In this document: in pieces, positions 25,833 to 34,869 of the stretch
How the letters are laid out: each line of letters begins with the position of its first letter
How positions within the stretch are numbered: the first letter of the stretch is position 1
Assembly (NCBI RefSeq): GCF_026991495.1
Contig: NZ_JALXBJ010000034.1
Coordinates: 1 to 64,000, forward strand
Length of the DNA stretch: 64,000 nucleotides
Source of the DNA: Thermococcus sp.
GTDB lineage: Archaea > Methanobacteriota_B > Thermococci > Thermococcales > Thermococcaceae
Direction: 5' to 3'
Notes under the pieces: generated by a model
The model's input: the letters and a program-made list of their open reading frames with translations, nothing else
Databases searched by the model: none
What the model was told of the DNA's origin: nothing
Program-made: the position numbers and the translations under genes

Positions 25833-27038
25833 ATGGACGTTCTGAGGAGGTTCAAGCTCCTGCTCGTCCTCATAGGCACCGGTTTTTTAGGGAATCTCCT
25901 TGTAATCTACTACCTCCACAAGGGGTTCACCTACGGCCAGATCGGTCTTGTCAGTGCCCTCAGCGCCCTCGGCTTCTTTCTGTTTGAAGTTCCTACAGGT
26001 GTTGTTGCTGACAAGGTGAGCAGAAAGACGAGCGTTCTCATTGGGATTGCCCTCTTCTCCCTCGGCTCCGTCATACTCCTCTTCCTCCAGAACTTCCTTA
26101 TGCTCGTTGTCTACGCCCTAATCTCTTCCCTCGGCGCGACTTTCGTGAGCGGGAGCCTCCAGGCGTGGCTCTTTGACGACCTCAAGCACCTTGGGATGGA
26201 AGGAAGGTTTAGAGAGGTCATGAGAGATGCTAAAAGCCTCGGCCTTTTAATCTCGGCAGTTACGATTCCCTTAGGTGCTTTCCTTGCCCAGTTCTACGGC
26301 TTTACCCTGCCCCTCGCGATGACGCTGGCGGTTGAAGTTCTCATGTTCTTCGTGGCTTTTTCAATCCCGGAGTACGAGTTCAAAAAGCCCGATGTTTCTT
26401 ACCCTCTCCACGTGCTCGGCTCCGCCAGGGAGCTCCTTAGACAGGACATCTTCTGGTTCGTGCTCTTCTCGATCTTCGTGGCCCTCTCTATGAACCAGTT
26501 CAGGAAGTTCTTCGAGCCCTACCTCGGGGAGATGCTTGCGAAGAGCCTTCGGACGACTCTGATGGGCACCCTCGGCCTCCTCGGAGTCGTTGAAGTCCTC
26601 ATTAAAGCCCTCCCCAAACTCCTTGGGGTGAGGATGAGGGACGAGTGGAGCAGAAAAGCCTACGAACTGGCACCCGTTCTGACCCCGTTTTTGACCCTCC
26701 TCTCTACCGTATACATGAACCCGCTCTTCGTGGTCATCCTCGGAATAGTAGCTACGTTAGTGAACGCGGCGTTTGCCTTTAACGTTGTCATCGAGTTCCA
26801 GCACAGGATACCGAGCGAGAAGAGAGCCACTATAACCTCCCTTAACATGATGTTCTCCGCCATTGTGATGGCGGTCTTCTACACTCTCTACGGCTTTGCG
26901 GTTGACTGGCTTGGACTTCGAAAGGCGAGGCTGGCCTTTGCAGTTCTCCTCCTCGGGATAGGAGTAGCTCTTAAGGCCATTCAGGCCCTCGGCGTCCTCG
27001 GCGATGCCCTTGAGCTGAGACATCTGGCAGAAGATTGA
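25833..27038 (+). CDS. MFS transporter
   Basis: A complete 401-residue MFS protein with about 12 helices. The loop 2-3 motif reads G-V-V-A-D-K-V-S-R-K, the diagnostic MFS motif A. ATG 25833 has GGGGTGG 4 nt upstream; the open frame extends 20 codons further but without a ribosome site. Its composition matches the chromosome, so it lies outside the island. It is on the opposite strand from the truncated MFS gene at the other edge and does not supply its missing half. Substrate unknown. Confidence 0.85.
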   Translation: MDVLRRFKLLLVLIGTGFLGNLLVIYYLHKGFTYGQIGLVSALSALGFFLFEVPTGVVADKVSRKTSVLIGIALFSLGSVILLFLQNFLMLVVYALISSLGATFVSGSLQAWLFDDLKHLGMEGRFREVMRDAKSLGLLISAVTIPLGAFLAQFYGFTLPLAMTLAVEVLMFFVAFSIPEYEFKKPDVSYPLHVLGSARELLRQDIFWFVLFSIFVALSMNQFRKFFEPYLGEMLAKSLRTTLMGTLGLLGVVEVLIKALPKLLGVRMRDEWSRKAYELAPVLTPFLTLLSTVYMNPLFVVILGIVATLVNAAFAFNVVIEFQHRIPSEKRATITSLNMMFSAIVMAVFYTLYGFAVDWLGLRKARLAFAVLLLGIGVALKAIQALGVLGDALELRHLAED

Positions 27039-27069
27039 TAAAAAGATACGGGAACAAATCTTTAGGTTC

Positions 27070-29481
27070 TCAGAGTCCCTCCATCCTCCTTAGGACGATT
27101 ACCTTTGCCTCGTCGAGCGCCAGCATCCAGGCGAGGGCGTAGCCCCAGATGAGGAGCGAAAGCTTCCAGCCTATCGGGGTCACGAAGATGCCGTAGACCA
27201 CTATGAGCGTCGCGAGGACTTTTGTTATCACCGCCGACCAGAAGAGGAGACCGCTCGGATAGGGCTTCTCCCAGAGGTGGCCCCTCGCCCTCGTCACAAA
27301 GATTGTTAGGTGCCCCGCCACCGCGAGCTTCAGGAAGACGAAGGACTGTATCTCCGGTCTGCTGAGCAGGAGAATCCTCTCGGCTATGTAGAACAGGAGG
27401 AAGGAGCTTATCACCCCGACGAAGCCGAGAAGTGTTGAGAGGACGAGAACCTTGTACATGTTCCAGCGGACGGGTTTTCTCGGCGTTACGACGTTGTCGT
27501 ACGCTATAGCCAGTATGGGTGCGTCGTTGAAGAGGGCAAGGAGGACTATCATTATGGCTGTTATTGGGTAGAAGTTGAAGACGAGTATGGCGAACGTTAC
27601 GAAGAAAAGAACCCTTATCGTCTCGGTTATGCGGTAGACGACGTAGCTCTCCATCCTCTGGAAGATTCTCCTTGCCTCTTCAATTGCATGGGCTATAACC
27701 GACAGCCCTGGCTGGAGGAGGACAACATCGGCGGCTGCCCTCGCCGCGTCGGTCGCTCCCGAGACCGCTATACCACAGTTGGCCTTCTTGAGTGCGGGAG
27801 CATCGTTTACGCCGTCGCCGGTCATAGCCACCATGTGCCCCGTCCTCTGAAGGGCGTCAACTATTCTAAACTTGTGCTCCGGATAGACCTCGGAGAATCC
27901 ATCGGCTTCCTCAACGAGCCTCTCAACCTCAGAATCGCGCTTCGCCTTGAGCAGTTCGGTCATGGAAACTATCCTCGTCCCGAGGCCGAGTATCTTTGCT
28001 ATGTGCCTCGCTATCGCTATGTGGTCGCCCGTGACCATCTTGACGTTAACGCCGAGCCTCCTTATGGCCTTTATGGCCTTCGGCGCGTCGTCCCTTGGCG
28101 GATCGAAGAGAGGGATTATGCCCACGAACTCCCATTTACCGTCCCGTGTTCTCGCAACTCCGAGGGCCCTGTAGCCTTCCCCTGCCAGTTCATCAACGAC
28201 CTTTGTTGCCTCCTCCCTGAGCCTCTCATCCGCCTTACAGAGGTCGAGGATAACCTGCGGTGCGCCCTTGGCTACCTTGAACTTCTCATTGTTGCTTATC
28301 TCGGCCTCGGTTCTCTTTATCACCGGGTCAAAGGGCGTGAAGTGAACCTGCCTGAACTTCGATATCGCATCCTTAAGCTTGAACCTGTCAAGGGCCCTTA
28401 AAATCGCAAGGTCTATCGGGTCGTTGTCCTCTTCCCTGCTCGCCAGCGCGCCATAGAAAACGACGTCCTCCTTTTTGTAGCCGTTGAAGGGAACCGGATC
28501 TCCAACCGTCAGCTCGTTCTTCGTGAGCGTCCCAGTTTTATCGGAGCAGAGGACGTCAACTCCAGCCAACTCCTCGATTGAGACGAGCTTCGTAACAACG
28601 GCCTGCTTCTTGGCGAGATTTAAGGCCCCTATCGCCATTGTTATTGAGAGTACCGCCGGCATCGCTGCTGGTATAGCCGCCACCGTTAAGACGAGGCTGA
28701 AGCGTAGGGCCTCGATGAGGCTCTCGTGCCTGTGGATAGCCACAATGAACACGACGGAGACGAGAAGGAGGGCGAGGATTATAAGGTAGTCACCGACCTT
28801 GATGACCATCTTCTGGAACGAGCTGACCGTTTTAGCGCTCTCAACGAGCTGAACCGTCTTGCCGAAGTAGGTGTTCAGACCGGTTCCGGTGACAACTGCC
28901 GTCATTTCGCCCTTCTTAACGAGAGAACCTGAGAATGCTATGTCTCCTACCTTTTTCTCAACTGGAAGTGACTCACCGGTGAGTGCCGATTCATCAACGA
29001 GGAGGTATTCACCCTCTATGAGCTTGACGTCAGCGGGGATTATGTCTCCCATCCTCAGGCGGATTATATCGCCCGGGACGAGCTCCCTCGCCGGGATGAC
29101 TTTCCACTGGCCGTCGCGCAGAACCCTCGCCTTCAGCGCCATCTTCTGCTTGAGGTATTCAATAACGTTCTCAGCTTTGTGCTCCTCCCAGAAGCCGACG
29201 ATACCGTTGAGAGCCAAAAGGGTCATGATTATCCAGAAGTCAGCCCAGTGCCTTATTATTGCCGAAAGAACCGCCGCAAGCTCTATCATCCATGGAATTG
29301 GGCCCCAGAAGTATGAGAGAAACTTTATGACAGGGTTTACCTTCTTCTCAGGTATCTCGTTTGGCCCGTACTTCTCAAGCCTCCTCTCAGCTTCATCAGA
29401 GCTCAGTCCGTTTCTCGACGTCCCGAGTTCTTTGAGAACCTCATCAACGCTAATGTGCTTGTAATTTTTTCCAACGACCAT
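27070..29481 (-). CDS. P-type (P3A-like) H+-ATPase
   Basis: An 803-residue P-type ATPase close to plasma-membrane proton pumps. It has a cation_ATPase_N region, actuator motif L-T-G-E-S (167-171), P-A-A-M-P-A in M4 (271-276), the phosphorylation site S-D-K-T-G-T-L-T (Asp314), and T-G-D-G-V-N-D-A-P. About ten membrane helices are seen. The lack of a long regulatory tail fits archaeal members. Proton is the best guess for the ion, though ion choice cannot be proven from motifs. The start ATG is preceded by a G-run. Confidence 0.88.
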   Translation of the reverse strand: MVVGKNYKHISVDEVLKELGTSRNGLSSDEAERRLEKYGPNEIPEKKVNPVIKFLSYFWGPIPWMIELAAVLSAIIRHWADFWIIMTLLALNGIVGFWEEHKAENVIEYLKQKMALKARVLRDGQWKVIPARELVPGDIIRLRMGDIIPADVKLIEGEYLLVDESALTGESLPVEKKVGDIAFSGSLVKKGEMTAVVTGTGLNTYFGKTVQLVESAKTVSSFQKMVIKVGDYLIILALLLVSVVFIVAIHRHESLIEALRFSLVLTVAAIPAAMPAVLSITMAIGALNLAKKQAVVTKLVSIEELAGVDVLCSDKTGTLTKNELTVGDPVPFNGYKKEDVVFYGALASREEDNDPIDLAILRALDRFKLKDAISKFRQVHFTPFDPVIKRTEAEISNNEKFKVAKGAPQVILDLCKADERLREEATKVVDELAGEGYRALGVARTRDGKWEFVGIIPLFDPPRDDAPKAIKAIRRLGVNVKMVTGDHIAIARHIAKILGLGTRIVSMTELLKAKRDSEVERLVEEADGFSEVYPEHKFRIVDALQRTGHMVAMTGDGVNDAPALKKANCGIAVSGATDAARAAADVVLLQPGLSVIAHAIEEARRIFQRMESYVVYRITETIRVLFFVTFAILVFNFYPITAIMIVLLALFNDAPILAIAYDNVVTPRKPVRWNMYKVLVLSTLLGFVGVISSFLLFYIAERILLLSRPEIQSFVFLKLAVAGHLTIFVTRARGHLWEKPYPSGLLFWSAVITKVLATLIVVYGIFVTPIGWKLSLLIWGYALAWMLALDEAKVIVLRRMEGL

Positions 29482-29509
29482 GTTCTTCCCCCCTGGTCAT
29501 ATTCGAGGA

Positions 29510-29525
29510 AAGAGTATATAGGAAT
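29510..29525 (-). promoter_or_regulatory. TATA box for the P-type ATPase
   Basis: On the minus strand TTCCTATATACTC lies about 35 nt before the ATG. The rest of the 160-nt gap is AT-rich and holds no gene. Confidence 0.5.
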
Positions 29526-29627
29526 TTCGGGCATTTTCAAAATTAAACTACGACAAAATTAAAGATTAAGAAATCGTCCATCTAAAAGATTGAGAACCAT
29601 TTTTTGATCATCCTTTCACGTTCAGAG

Positions 29628-29641
29628 TAAAAAATAAAAAA
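29628..29641 (-). terminator. T-run terminator after the PmbA-like gene
   Basis: On the minus strand TTTTTATTTTTTAC follows the stop codon directly. Confidence 0.6.
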
Positions 29642-30964
29642 TCATTTCGTCGCCCTCGTTATCCCGACGTCCTTCACAAGCACGTAGGGCGTCGTTACCG
29701 GAGTTTCCACCTCCCACCAGTGGACGTGGCAGCTCTCCTTTGTAAGGGCTGTAATCCTGCTCAGTATCCCAAGGAGGTTGTCGCTAACGCGGATGTTCCT
29801 TATAGGCTTAAGCTCACAGTCCTCGATGAGGAAAATACCGTCCCTCGGGATGGTCGAGAAGTCCCCGGTGACGTAGTTCTGGAAGCGCGTGTACCAGACG
29901 TTGGTTACGTAGATTCCCCGCTCAACCTCGCCGAAGAGCTCCTCCTTTGAGTAGTTGCCCGGCTCAAGGACGACGTTCCACGCGTGCGGCATTATCAGGC
30001 CGGCGTTAGCCGTTGTCTCGGTCTTGTACTTCCTCGCTAAACTCGTGTTGAGGAGGAAGCTCTTGAAGGTTCCGTTCTCAATTATCGTCGTCTCCCTCGT
30101 TGGAACGCCCTCGTCGTCGAACTTCCTGCTTCCGTAGCCGTTGGGCAGGTTTCCGACGTCCTTGATCGTGACTATCTCGTTCGCGACCTTCTGGCCGAGT
30201 TTGTTCACGAAGGGCGAAAAGCCCGCCTCTGCAGCGTAGGCTGACGTCATGAAGCTCATGTAGCTCAGCAGGTTTGCAAATGCCAGAGGATCAAAGACGA
30301 CATCAAACTTCCCTTCAGGCCCCTGCTCCGGATTTTTAGCTAAGCTCGCTATCTCTCCTGCCTTTCTTCCAGCCGATTCGGGGTCGAACTTTTTGAGAAC
30401 CCTAACTGAGTTCGTCCCGTGCCCGCTCTCAAGGTCGCCGATGAAGGCCCTAACGCTTATCTCTATGCCCGCTCCCTCATCGAAGGCTTCCACACCGTTG
30501 CTCGTGGTGAGGTAAACCCTGTTGTGGTCGGTGTAGAGAACCCCGGCAACTCTTTTAGCGCCTTCCTCAAGGGCCGAGTTTATGGCCCTCTCGACGTACT
30601 CGTTCGGCTCGTCGAGTTCTACGATGGCTTTATCAAAGGTCTCCGGGATGTCCCTATACTCAAAGGGCCCCTCCGCTATTCCGTAGTAGTCCTCCTTTGG
30701 CGCCATCCCCTTCATGTTGCTCAGGAGCGTTTTGAGGGTGCGCTCGATGTTCTCCTCGCTCAGCTCGGTTATCGTCGTTCCAGCTATTCTCTTCTCCAGC
30801 TCAACGAAGAGCTCGACCTTTCTCTCGTGCCAGTTTTTGGCGACGGTTATCTCGTTGTTCGCGAATCTAACCTGCCTCCTGTTGCTCTCATAGGCGAGAA
30901 CAACCACATCGCCGAAGCCGAGCTCCTTCGCATTCCTAAGGATGAAATCGTTAAGCTCGAACAT
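29642..30964 (-). CDS. TldE/PmbA-like subunit of TldD/TldE protease
   Basis: About 440 residues, resembling PmbA (TldE), the non-catalytic partner of TldD. It shares the overall fold (N-terminal A-Y-E-S-N-R-R-Q-V region, C-terminal G-D-F-S-T-I-P-R-D-G-I-F segment) but lacks the HExxxH zinc site. The TldD/TldE pair trims unfolded or small peptides and in bacteria matures some RiPPs. ATG 30964 has GAGGTGA upstream; GTG 30973 is the alternative. It lies 10 nt downstream of tldD in the same operon. Confidence 0.88.
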   Translation of the reverse strand: MFELNDFILRNAKELGFGDVVVLAYESNRRQVRFANNEITVAKNWHERKVELFVELEKRIAGTTITELSEENIERTLKTLLSNMKGMAPKEDYYGIAEGPFEYRDIPETFDKAIVELDEPNEYVERAINSALEEGAKRVAGVLYTDHNRVYLTTSNGVEAFDEGAGIEISVRAFIGDLESGHGTNSVRVLKKFDPESAGRKAGEIASLAKNPEQGPEGKFDVVFDPLAFANLLSYMSFMTSAYAAEAGFSPFVNKLGQKVANEIVTIKDVGNLPNGYGSRKFDDEGVPTRETTIIENGTFKSFLLNTSLARKYKTETTANAGLIMPHAWNVVLEPGNYSKEELFGEVERGIYVTNVWYTRFQNYVTGDFSTIPRDGIFLIEDCELKPIRNIRVSDNLLGILSRITALTKESCHVHWWEVETPVTTPYVLVKDVGITRATK

Positions 30965-30974
30965 CTTTCTCACC

Positions 30975-32396
30975 TCACGGCCTCCTCAGGGGTATGTCGC
31001 GAAGCCTTGCATGCGCTCCCCCCATCCAGACCGGGACGCCCTGTCCGGGCTCGCCCTTTCCACAGGTTCCCGGATAGAACTCAACCTCTTTACCAACGGC
31101 GTCAACACTGCTCCACAGTGCCCTCGTCGTTATCTCTAAGATCGGCCTCCTAACAGGGTGCTTTATTTCCCCGTTCTCGATGAGGTAAGCTTCCGTGCCT
31201 ATGTACCTCTGCTGATACCTGCGGTCGTCTATGTTCCACTCGTTGAAGCTCACCATGTAGACGCCGAGCTTCACATCCTCTATCAGCTCTTCAAAGCTGT
31301 AGTCGCCGGGAGCGAGATAGGTGTTCGCCATCCTGACTATAGGCTCGCGGTTGTAGTTGATGGCACGAGCTGCGGCATTTGAGCGCTGACCGAGCTTGTA
31401 AGCATATTCCCTGTTCGTCAGGAACTCGGTGATGATCCCGTTCCGTATAAGGTACCTCGGTCTCGCTTTCACGCCCTCGTCGTCGTAGAGGTAGAAGCCC
31501 CAGCTGTTCGGCAGAGTCGGGTCGTCTATTACCGTAACGACTTCACTGCCAATCCTCTCTCCGAGCATCTCAGGTTTAACGAAGCTCTCTCCAGCCTGAG
31601 CTGCCTCCCTTCCGAATATCCTGTCGGACTCGTATGGGTGCCCGACACTCTCGTGGACGGCTATGCCCGCCACTTCAGGGCTTATCACGAGGTCGACCTT
31701 CCCCTCGGGCGGCTTCTTGCCCTCGGTGATGAGCCTTTTCAAAGCTTTAACGTCTTTAACCGCCCACTCCCAGGGCTCGTCCTTCTCGATGAGCTCCAAA
31801 CCGCCGGAAAAGGCCCTCTCAACAAAGGGCGCCTGCTCCATCTGACCGTTCTCGAAAACAACGAGGTTGTACATCGTGGAGACGCGCGGGATGATGCTCT
31901 CGATGAAGGCTCCATCGCTGTTGACCATTATCTTGTGCCACACCTGGTCTGAATAGCCGAGGTAGCGCATCGGCACGTTTACGCCCGTGCCCTTTACCTC
32001 CTCCTCGATTTTCCTGAGGAGCTCAAGCTTCTCCTCCGGAGAAACGTCGCGGAAGTCCTTCCTCATCTTGACCTCATAATAGACCTCGTGGAAGTCCTCC
32101 TCCGAAAAACGAATCGGCTCGTTCCTGACGCGGGAGGCAGATTTAGCGAGCTTTACAGCCTTCTTCACGGCTTCTCCAACGCTTTCCCTCGTGAGGACGT
32201 TCGTGCTTGCGAAGCCCATTCCTCCGCCGAGCAGAACGCGAACTCCAATGCCCCTATCTGCTAAAATCTCCAGGCCCTCTGGAGAGCCGTTCTTCATTGC
32301 TAAGGAAGTGCCGTTCTTCTCCTCAAAGCGGGCCTCGGCGTAGTCTGCGCCGAGCTCAAGGGCCTTCTCGACGGCGAATTCTACAAGTTCATGCAT
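30975..32396 (-). CDS. tldD: TldD metalloprotease
   Basis: A 473-residue zinc metalloprotease of the TldD family. The catalytic H-E-S-V-G-H lies at 248-253, and the third metal ligand Cys is expected in the C-terminal G-T-C-G-K-G segment. It acts with the TldE-like partner encoded just downstream. TldD/E can digest leader peptides of microcins, so it is a candidate leader protease for the peptides at 21500 and 21667. The pair is widespread in Thermococcales and lies outside the island. ATG 32396 is preferred (GGTGGTG upstream) over GTG 32405. Confidence 0.92.
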   Translation of the reverse strand: MHELVEFAVEKALELGADYAEARFEEKNGTSLAMKNGSPEGLEILADRGIGVRVLLGGGMGFASTNVLTRESVGEAVKKAVKLAKSASRVRNEPIRFSEEDFHEVYYEVKMRKDFRDVSPEEKLELLRKIEEEVKGTGVNVPMRYLGYSDQVWHKIMVNSDGAFIESIIPRVSTMYNLVVFENGQMEQAPFVERAFSGGLELIEKDEPWEWAVKDVKALKRLITEGKKPPEGKVDLVISPEVAGIAVHESVGHPYESDRIFGREAAQAGESFVKPEMLGERIGSEVVTVIDDPTLPNSWGFYLYDDEGVKARPRYLIRNGIITEFLTNREYAYKLGQRSNAAARAINYNREPIVRMANTYLAPGDYSFEELIEDVKLGVYMVSFNEWNIDDRRYQQRYIGTEAYLIENGEIKHPVRRPILEITTRALWSSVDAVGKEVEFYPGTCGKGEPGQGVPVWMGGAHARLRDIPLRRP

Positions 32397-32434
32397 GCGC
32401 ACCACCTCGGTTCACTGCATTAAAGGTGCCCGCC

Positions 32435-32450
32435 AAGGTATAAAATCCTT
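32435..32450. promoter_or_regulatory. TATA element between tldD and the HD-domain gene
   Basis: AAGGTATAAAATCC on the plus strand reads GGATTTTATACCTT on the minus strand. It is well placed for tldD (about 40 nt from its ATG). For the plus-strand gene it would put initiation beyond ATG 32460, which favours the start at 32508. Confidence 0.5.
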
Positions 32451-32459
32451 TCCGTTTAG

Positions 32460-33341
32460 ATGGTGGTCGAAAAGAGGGTTTTTGAGCAACGGACTTTACT
32501 TGGTAATATGAAGTTCGTCCGATCACCGAACCCCCTGCTCGTCATCGGCGGATCCTCCCGCCGGGGGAGCCTCCTTCACATCCCCCTCCCGCCCTACGCA
32601 GATATCCAGCTCCTCCAGCTGTGGAAAGTCCTCCGCTGGGCCGAAGCGATGGGTCCAGTGCCCACAGAGACCTCAAACCCCGAGAACCTTGAGCTCCTGA
32701 ACCTCGGCTGGGAAGTCTACACGGGCTCTCCTCCGAGGGAAGGTCGGTTCTCGGGAATGCTGAGGGCTTTACATGCCCTGATGAAGCTGCCCAGGAATAA
32801 ACTGGATCGTGCAATCGAGTTTGGAGAAGTCTACGATTTCGGGCGGGGCATCGGGCACGCTTCGAAGGTCACCCAGATGGCGATTCTCCTCTGGCTGGCG
32901 CTGGCTGAACGGCTCGGCCTTGGGGAAGGGAGCTTAGAGCCCCTGGTTCTGGCCGCCGTTCTCCACGACATTGGAGTGGGGATTGATGAGGAGAACCACA
33001 ACTTCGTGGGCGCGGTCATCGTTAGGAGCGTTGGCTGGCTGGAGGGCTTTGAGGCCGAGCTCTTTTCAGGGCTGATCTATCATCACAGGCCTTCAACTGA
33101 CCTCCGGGGGGAGGGCTACCCTGTCAGGGCCCTGGCCTCAATACTACGGGTAGCGGACGGCCTTGACTACTCCCTTAACCAGGCGGTTTGGGATATAAAA
33201 GTCGGGGGAGGGGAGTGCCCGGTTGTAACGGTTGTGTGCAGGGGCCTCTGCCACGGCTCGCTTGAGAGGGCCATTAAAAAGGCCGGTTCCCTCCGGGATC
33301 TTCTCGGCTGCCTGGAGTTTGAGTTCGGGGGATTCCTTTGA
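32460..33341 (+). CDS. HD-domain protein (Ppx/GppA C-terminal-like)
   Basis: A protein of up to 293 residues with an HD-type phosphohydrolase domain: G-H-A-S-K-V, V-L-H-D-I-G, I-Y-H-H-R and R-V-A-D-G-L-D-Y-S. That order is typical of the HD half of Ppx/GppA-like proteins. The N-terminal 100 residues look unlike the polyphosphatase domain and are unassigned. The start is uncertain: ATG 32460 has no clear ribosome site, while ATG 32508 (16 codons in) fits better with the TATA at 32437. Nucleotide or polyphosphate hydrolysis is inferred from the domain only. Confidence 0.75.
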   Translation: MVVEKRVFEQRTLLGNMKFVRSPNPLLVIGGSSRRGSLLHIPLPPYADIQLLQLWKVLRWAEAMGPVPTETSNPENLELLNLGWEVYTGSPPREGRFSGMLRALHALMKLPRNKLDRAIEFGEVYDFGRGIGHASKVTQMAILLWLALAERLGLGEGSLEPLVLAAVLHDIGVGIDEENHNFVGAVIVRSVGWLEGFEAELFSGLIYHHRPSTDLRGEGYPVRALASILRVADGLDYSLNQAVWDIKVGGGECPVVTVVCRGLCHGSLERAIKKAGSLRDLLGCLEFEFGGFL

Positions 33342-33400
33342 GACAGCATGTGGCAGTAAAGTTTTTTAACTCTTAAAAAGATAACATTTGAGGTGATACC

Positions 33401-33751
33401 ATGGGTGACCCGGATTCCGCAAGAAGCCTGATACACATTGGGGACATAATAAACCTGATAATAGGGGTGCTCGTGTTTTTGGTGATAACGGTGTTCAGCC
33501 TCGGCATCGGCATAATAGTTGGCTGGATACCACTCGTCATAGCCATATGGACGCACATGAGGGTTAAGGACGCGCTGGAGCTCATCGACGCAGGGCGGTA
33601 CAGGGAGGCAAAGGACAAGGTCATGATACCCTCCATAATCTCCCTCCTGTTCAACAGCCTCATCGGCGGCCTGATAATACTGATAGGGGCGGTCTCGCTG
33701 CCATCTGAGAACGTCCAAGAAGTCCCCCAGGGGGCAGGGGAAGTTTTCTGA
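33401..33751 (+). CDS. Small membrane protein (function unknown)
   Basis: A 116-residue protein with two adjacent hydrophobic segments (about 10-50) and a third near 77-98, separated by a charged helix. GAGGTGAT lies 5 nt before the ATG, and a TATA-like TCTTAAAAAG about 25 nt further up. I recognise no function. It stands alone, convergent with the MazG gene. Confidence 0.7.
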   Translation: MGDPDSARSLIHIGDIINLIIGVLVFLVITVFSLGIGIIVGWIPLVIAIWTHMRVKDALELIDAGRYREAKDKVMIPSIISLLFNSLIGGLIILIGAVSLPSENVQEVPQGAGEVF

Positions 33752-33777
33752 CCCCGCTTCTCGTTTTTGATTTTGTC

Positions 33778-34071
33778 TCAGAACCTCTCCTCGCACTCGC
33801 ACGGCTTCTTCCCGCAGTATGGGCAGACGCCGGGGTACTTCTTCTTTGCGGCATCTTCAAGGTCTACTCCGAGGAGGTTCGCCAAACTGGCGAGCCACGC
33901 TAAAACATCTGCGAACTCCTCCTCCATGGCTTCTCTGTTCCTTTTCCTTATCGCCTCGCTCAGCTCGCCGACCTCCTCCACGAACCAGAGGAAGGTTCTC
34001 TCGACACCCCTCTTGGAGTCCTTGTGGAAGTATATCTCCCTGATCATCTCCTGGAATTCCCTTATCTCCAT
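33778..34071 (-). CDS. MazG nucleotide pyrophosphohydrolase with Zn-ribbon tail
   Basis: A 97-residue MazG-type NTP pyrophosphohydrolase. The metal-binding motifs are E-E-V-G-E-L-S-E and E-E-E-F-A-D-V. A C-P-Y-C and C-E-C tail could bind zinc. These enzymes remove aberrant nucleotides. ATG 34071 is chosen because GGGTGAG lies 5 nt upstream; the in-frame GTG at 34080 falls inside that ribosome site. Confidence 0.87.
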   Translation of the reverse strand: MEIREFQEMIREIYFHKDSKRGVERTFLWFVEEVGELSEAIRKRNREAMEEEFADVLAWLASLANLLGVDLEDAAKKKYPGVCPYCGKKPCECEERF

Positions 34072-34089
34072 CTCTCTCACCCGAGGGGC

Positions 34090-34773
34090 TTAAAAACCGC
34101 TCGCCAGCTCGATTAGCTTCTTCATGTGGATTTTCGCGGTGTCGAAGACCTCAACCGGAACGTCGCCGGGCTTTATGGCAAGGGGAAGCTCAGTGCAACC
34201 GAGGATAACTCCTTCTATGCCCTTTTCCCTCGCGTATCTCTCGACCAGCTCTATCAGATAGGGCTTGCTCTTCAGGTTCTCGAAGGACAGTTCCTCGAAG
34301 ATTACCCTGTTGACCTCGTCCATCTCCTCCTCGGTCGGTGTTACCACGTCAAAGCCTGCCTCGCGAAGGGCGTTTTTATAAAAGCCGGCCGTCATGGTGG
34401 TTTTCGTCCCAAGGAGGAGGACTTTCTTAACTCTCCTGCGCTTCATCTCCTCGATGAGGGTATCTATTATGCTGACCATTGGAACGTTCACCGCTTCCTG
34501 AACCTCCGGAAAGACCATGTGTGGCGTGTTGGCGGTCATGGCGATTATCTCTGCCCCCGCTCTCTCAAGGGCCCTCGCCGCGTTTATGAGGAGCTCCTTC
34601 CTTCCCTCCCAGCCCCGGGGGTTGTCCTTGAACTCCGAGAAGTTTATGGAGTAGATCATCAGCTCCGGGAATGTGAAGGGGCCTAAAAGCTCGCGGCTCA
34701 TCCGTATGTAGTTCCGGTAGTAGTAGAGGGTTGACTCGGGTGTCATTCCGCCGATTAGGCCTATCTTCTTCAC
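34090..34773 (-). CDS. Aspartate/glutamate racemase family protein lacking the first catalytic Cys
   Basis: A 227-residue protein of the Asp/Glu/hydantoin racemase superfamily. The second catalytic site is intact (G-C-T-E-L, Cys193), but the first, normally C-N-T, reads A-N-T-P-H (Ala81). The two-base mechanism of cofactor-free racemases needs a Cys, or occasionally Thr, there. Racemisation is therefore doubtful, and a one-base hydrolase, isomerase or regulatory role is possible. GTG 34773 is preferred (GGTGGTC upstream, conserved start K-K-I-G-L-I-G-G); the frame is open for 18 more codons. Confidence 0.82.
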   Translation of the reverse strand: MKKIGLIGGMTPESTLYYYRNYIRMSRELLGPFTFPELMIYSINFSEFKDNPRGWEGRKELLINAARALERAGAEIIAMTANTPHMVFPEVQEAVNVPMVSIIDTLIEEMKRRRVKKVLLLGTKTTMTAGFYKNALREAGFDVVTPTEEEMDEVNRVIFEELSFENLKSKPYLIELVERYAREKGIEGVILGCTELPLAIKPGDVPVEVFDTAKIHMKKLIELASGF

Positions 34774-34869
34774 GCCGACCACCGTCCCAACTAATCCCCA
34801 CTGATTATGAACTTTTTGGCCCGGCAAAGGGATAAAAAGGTTCAGGTCGCTTTAGAGGTGGTGAGTGCT

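Noticed and set aside
25833-27038. MFS gene at the right edge as the missing half of the truncated MFS gene
   Set aside because: It is complete, has its own promoter and ribosome site, lies on the opposite strand and is not similar in sequence to the C-terminal remnant.
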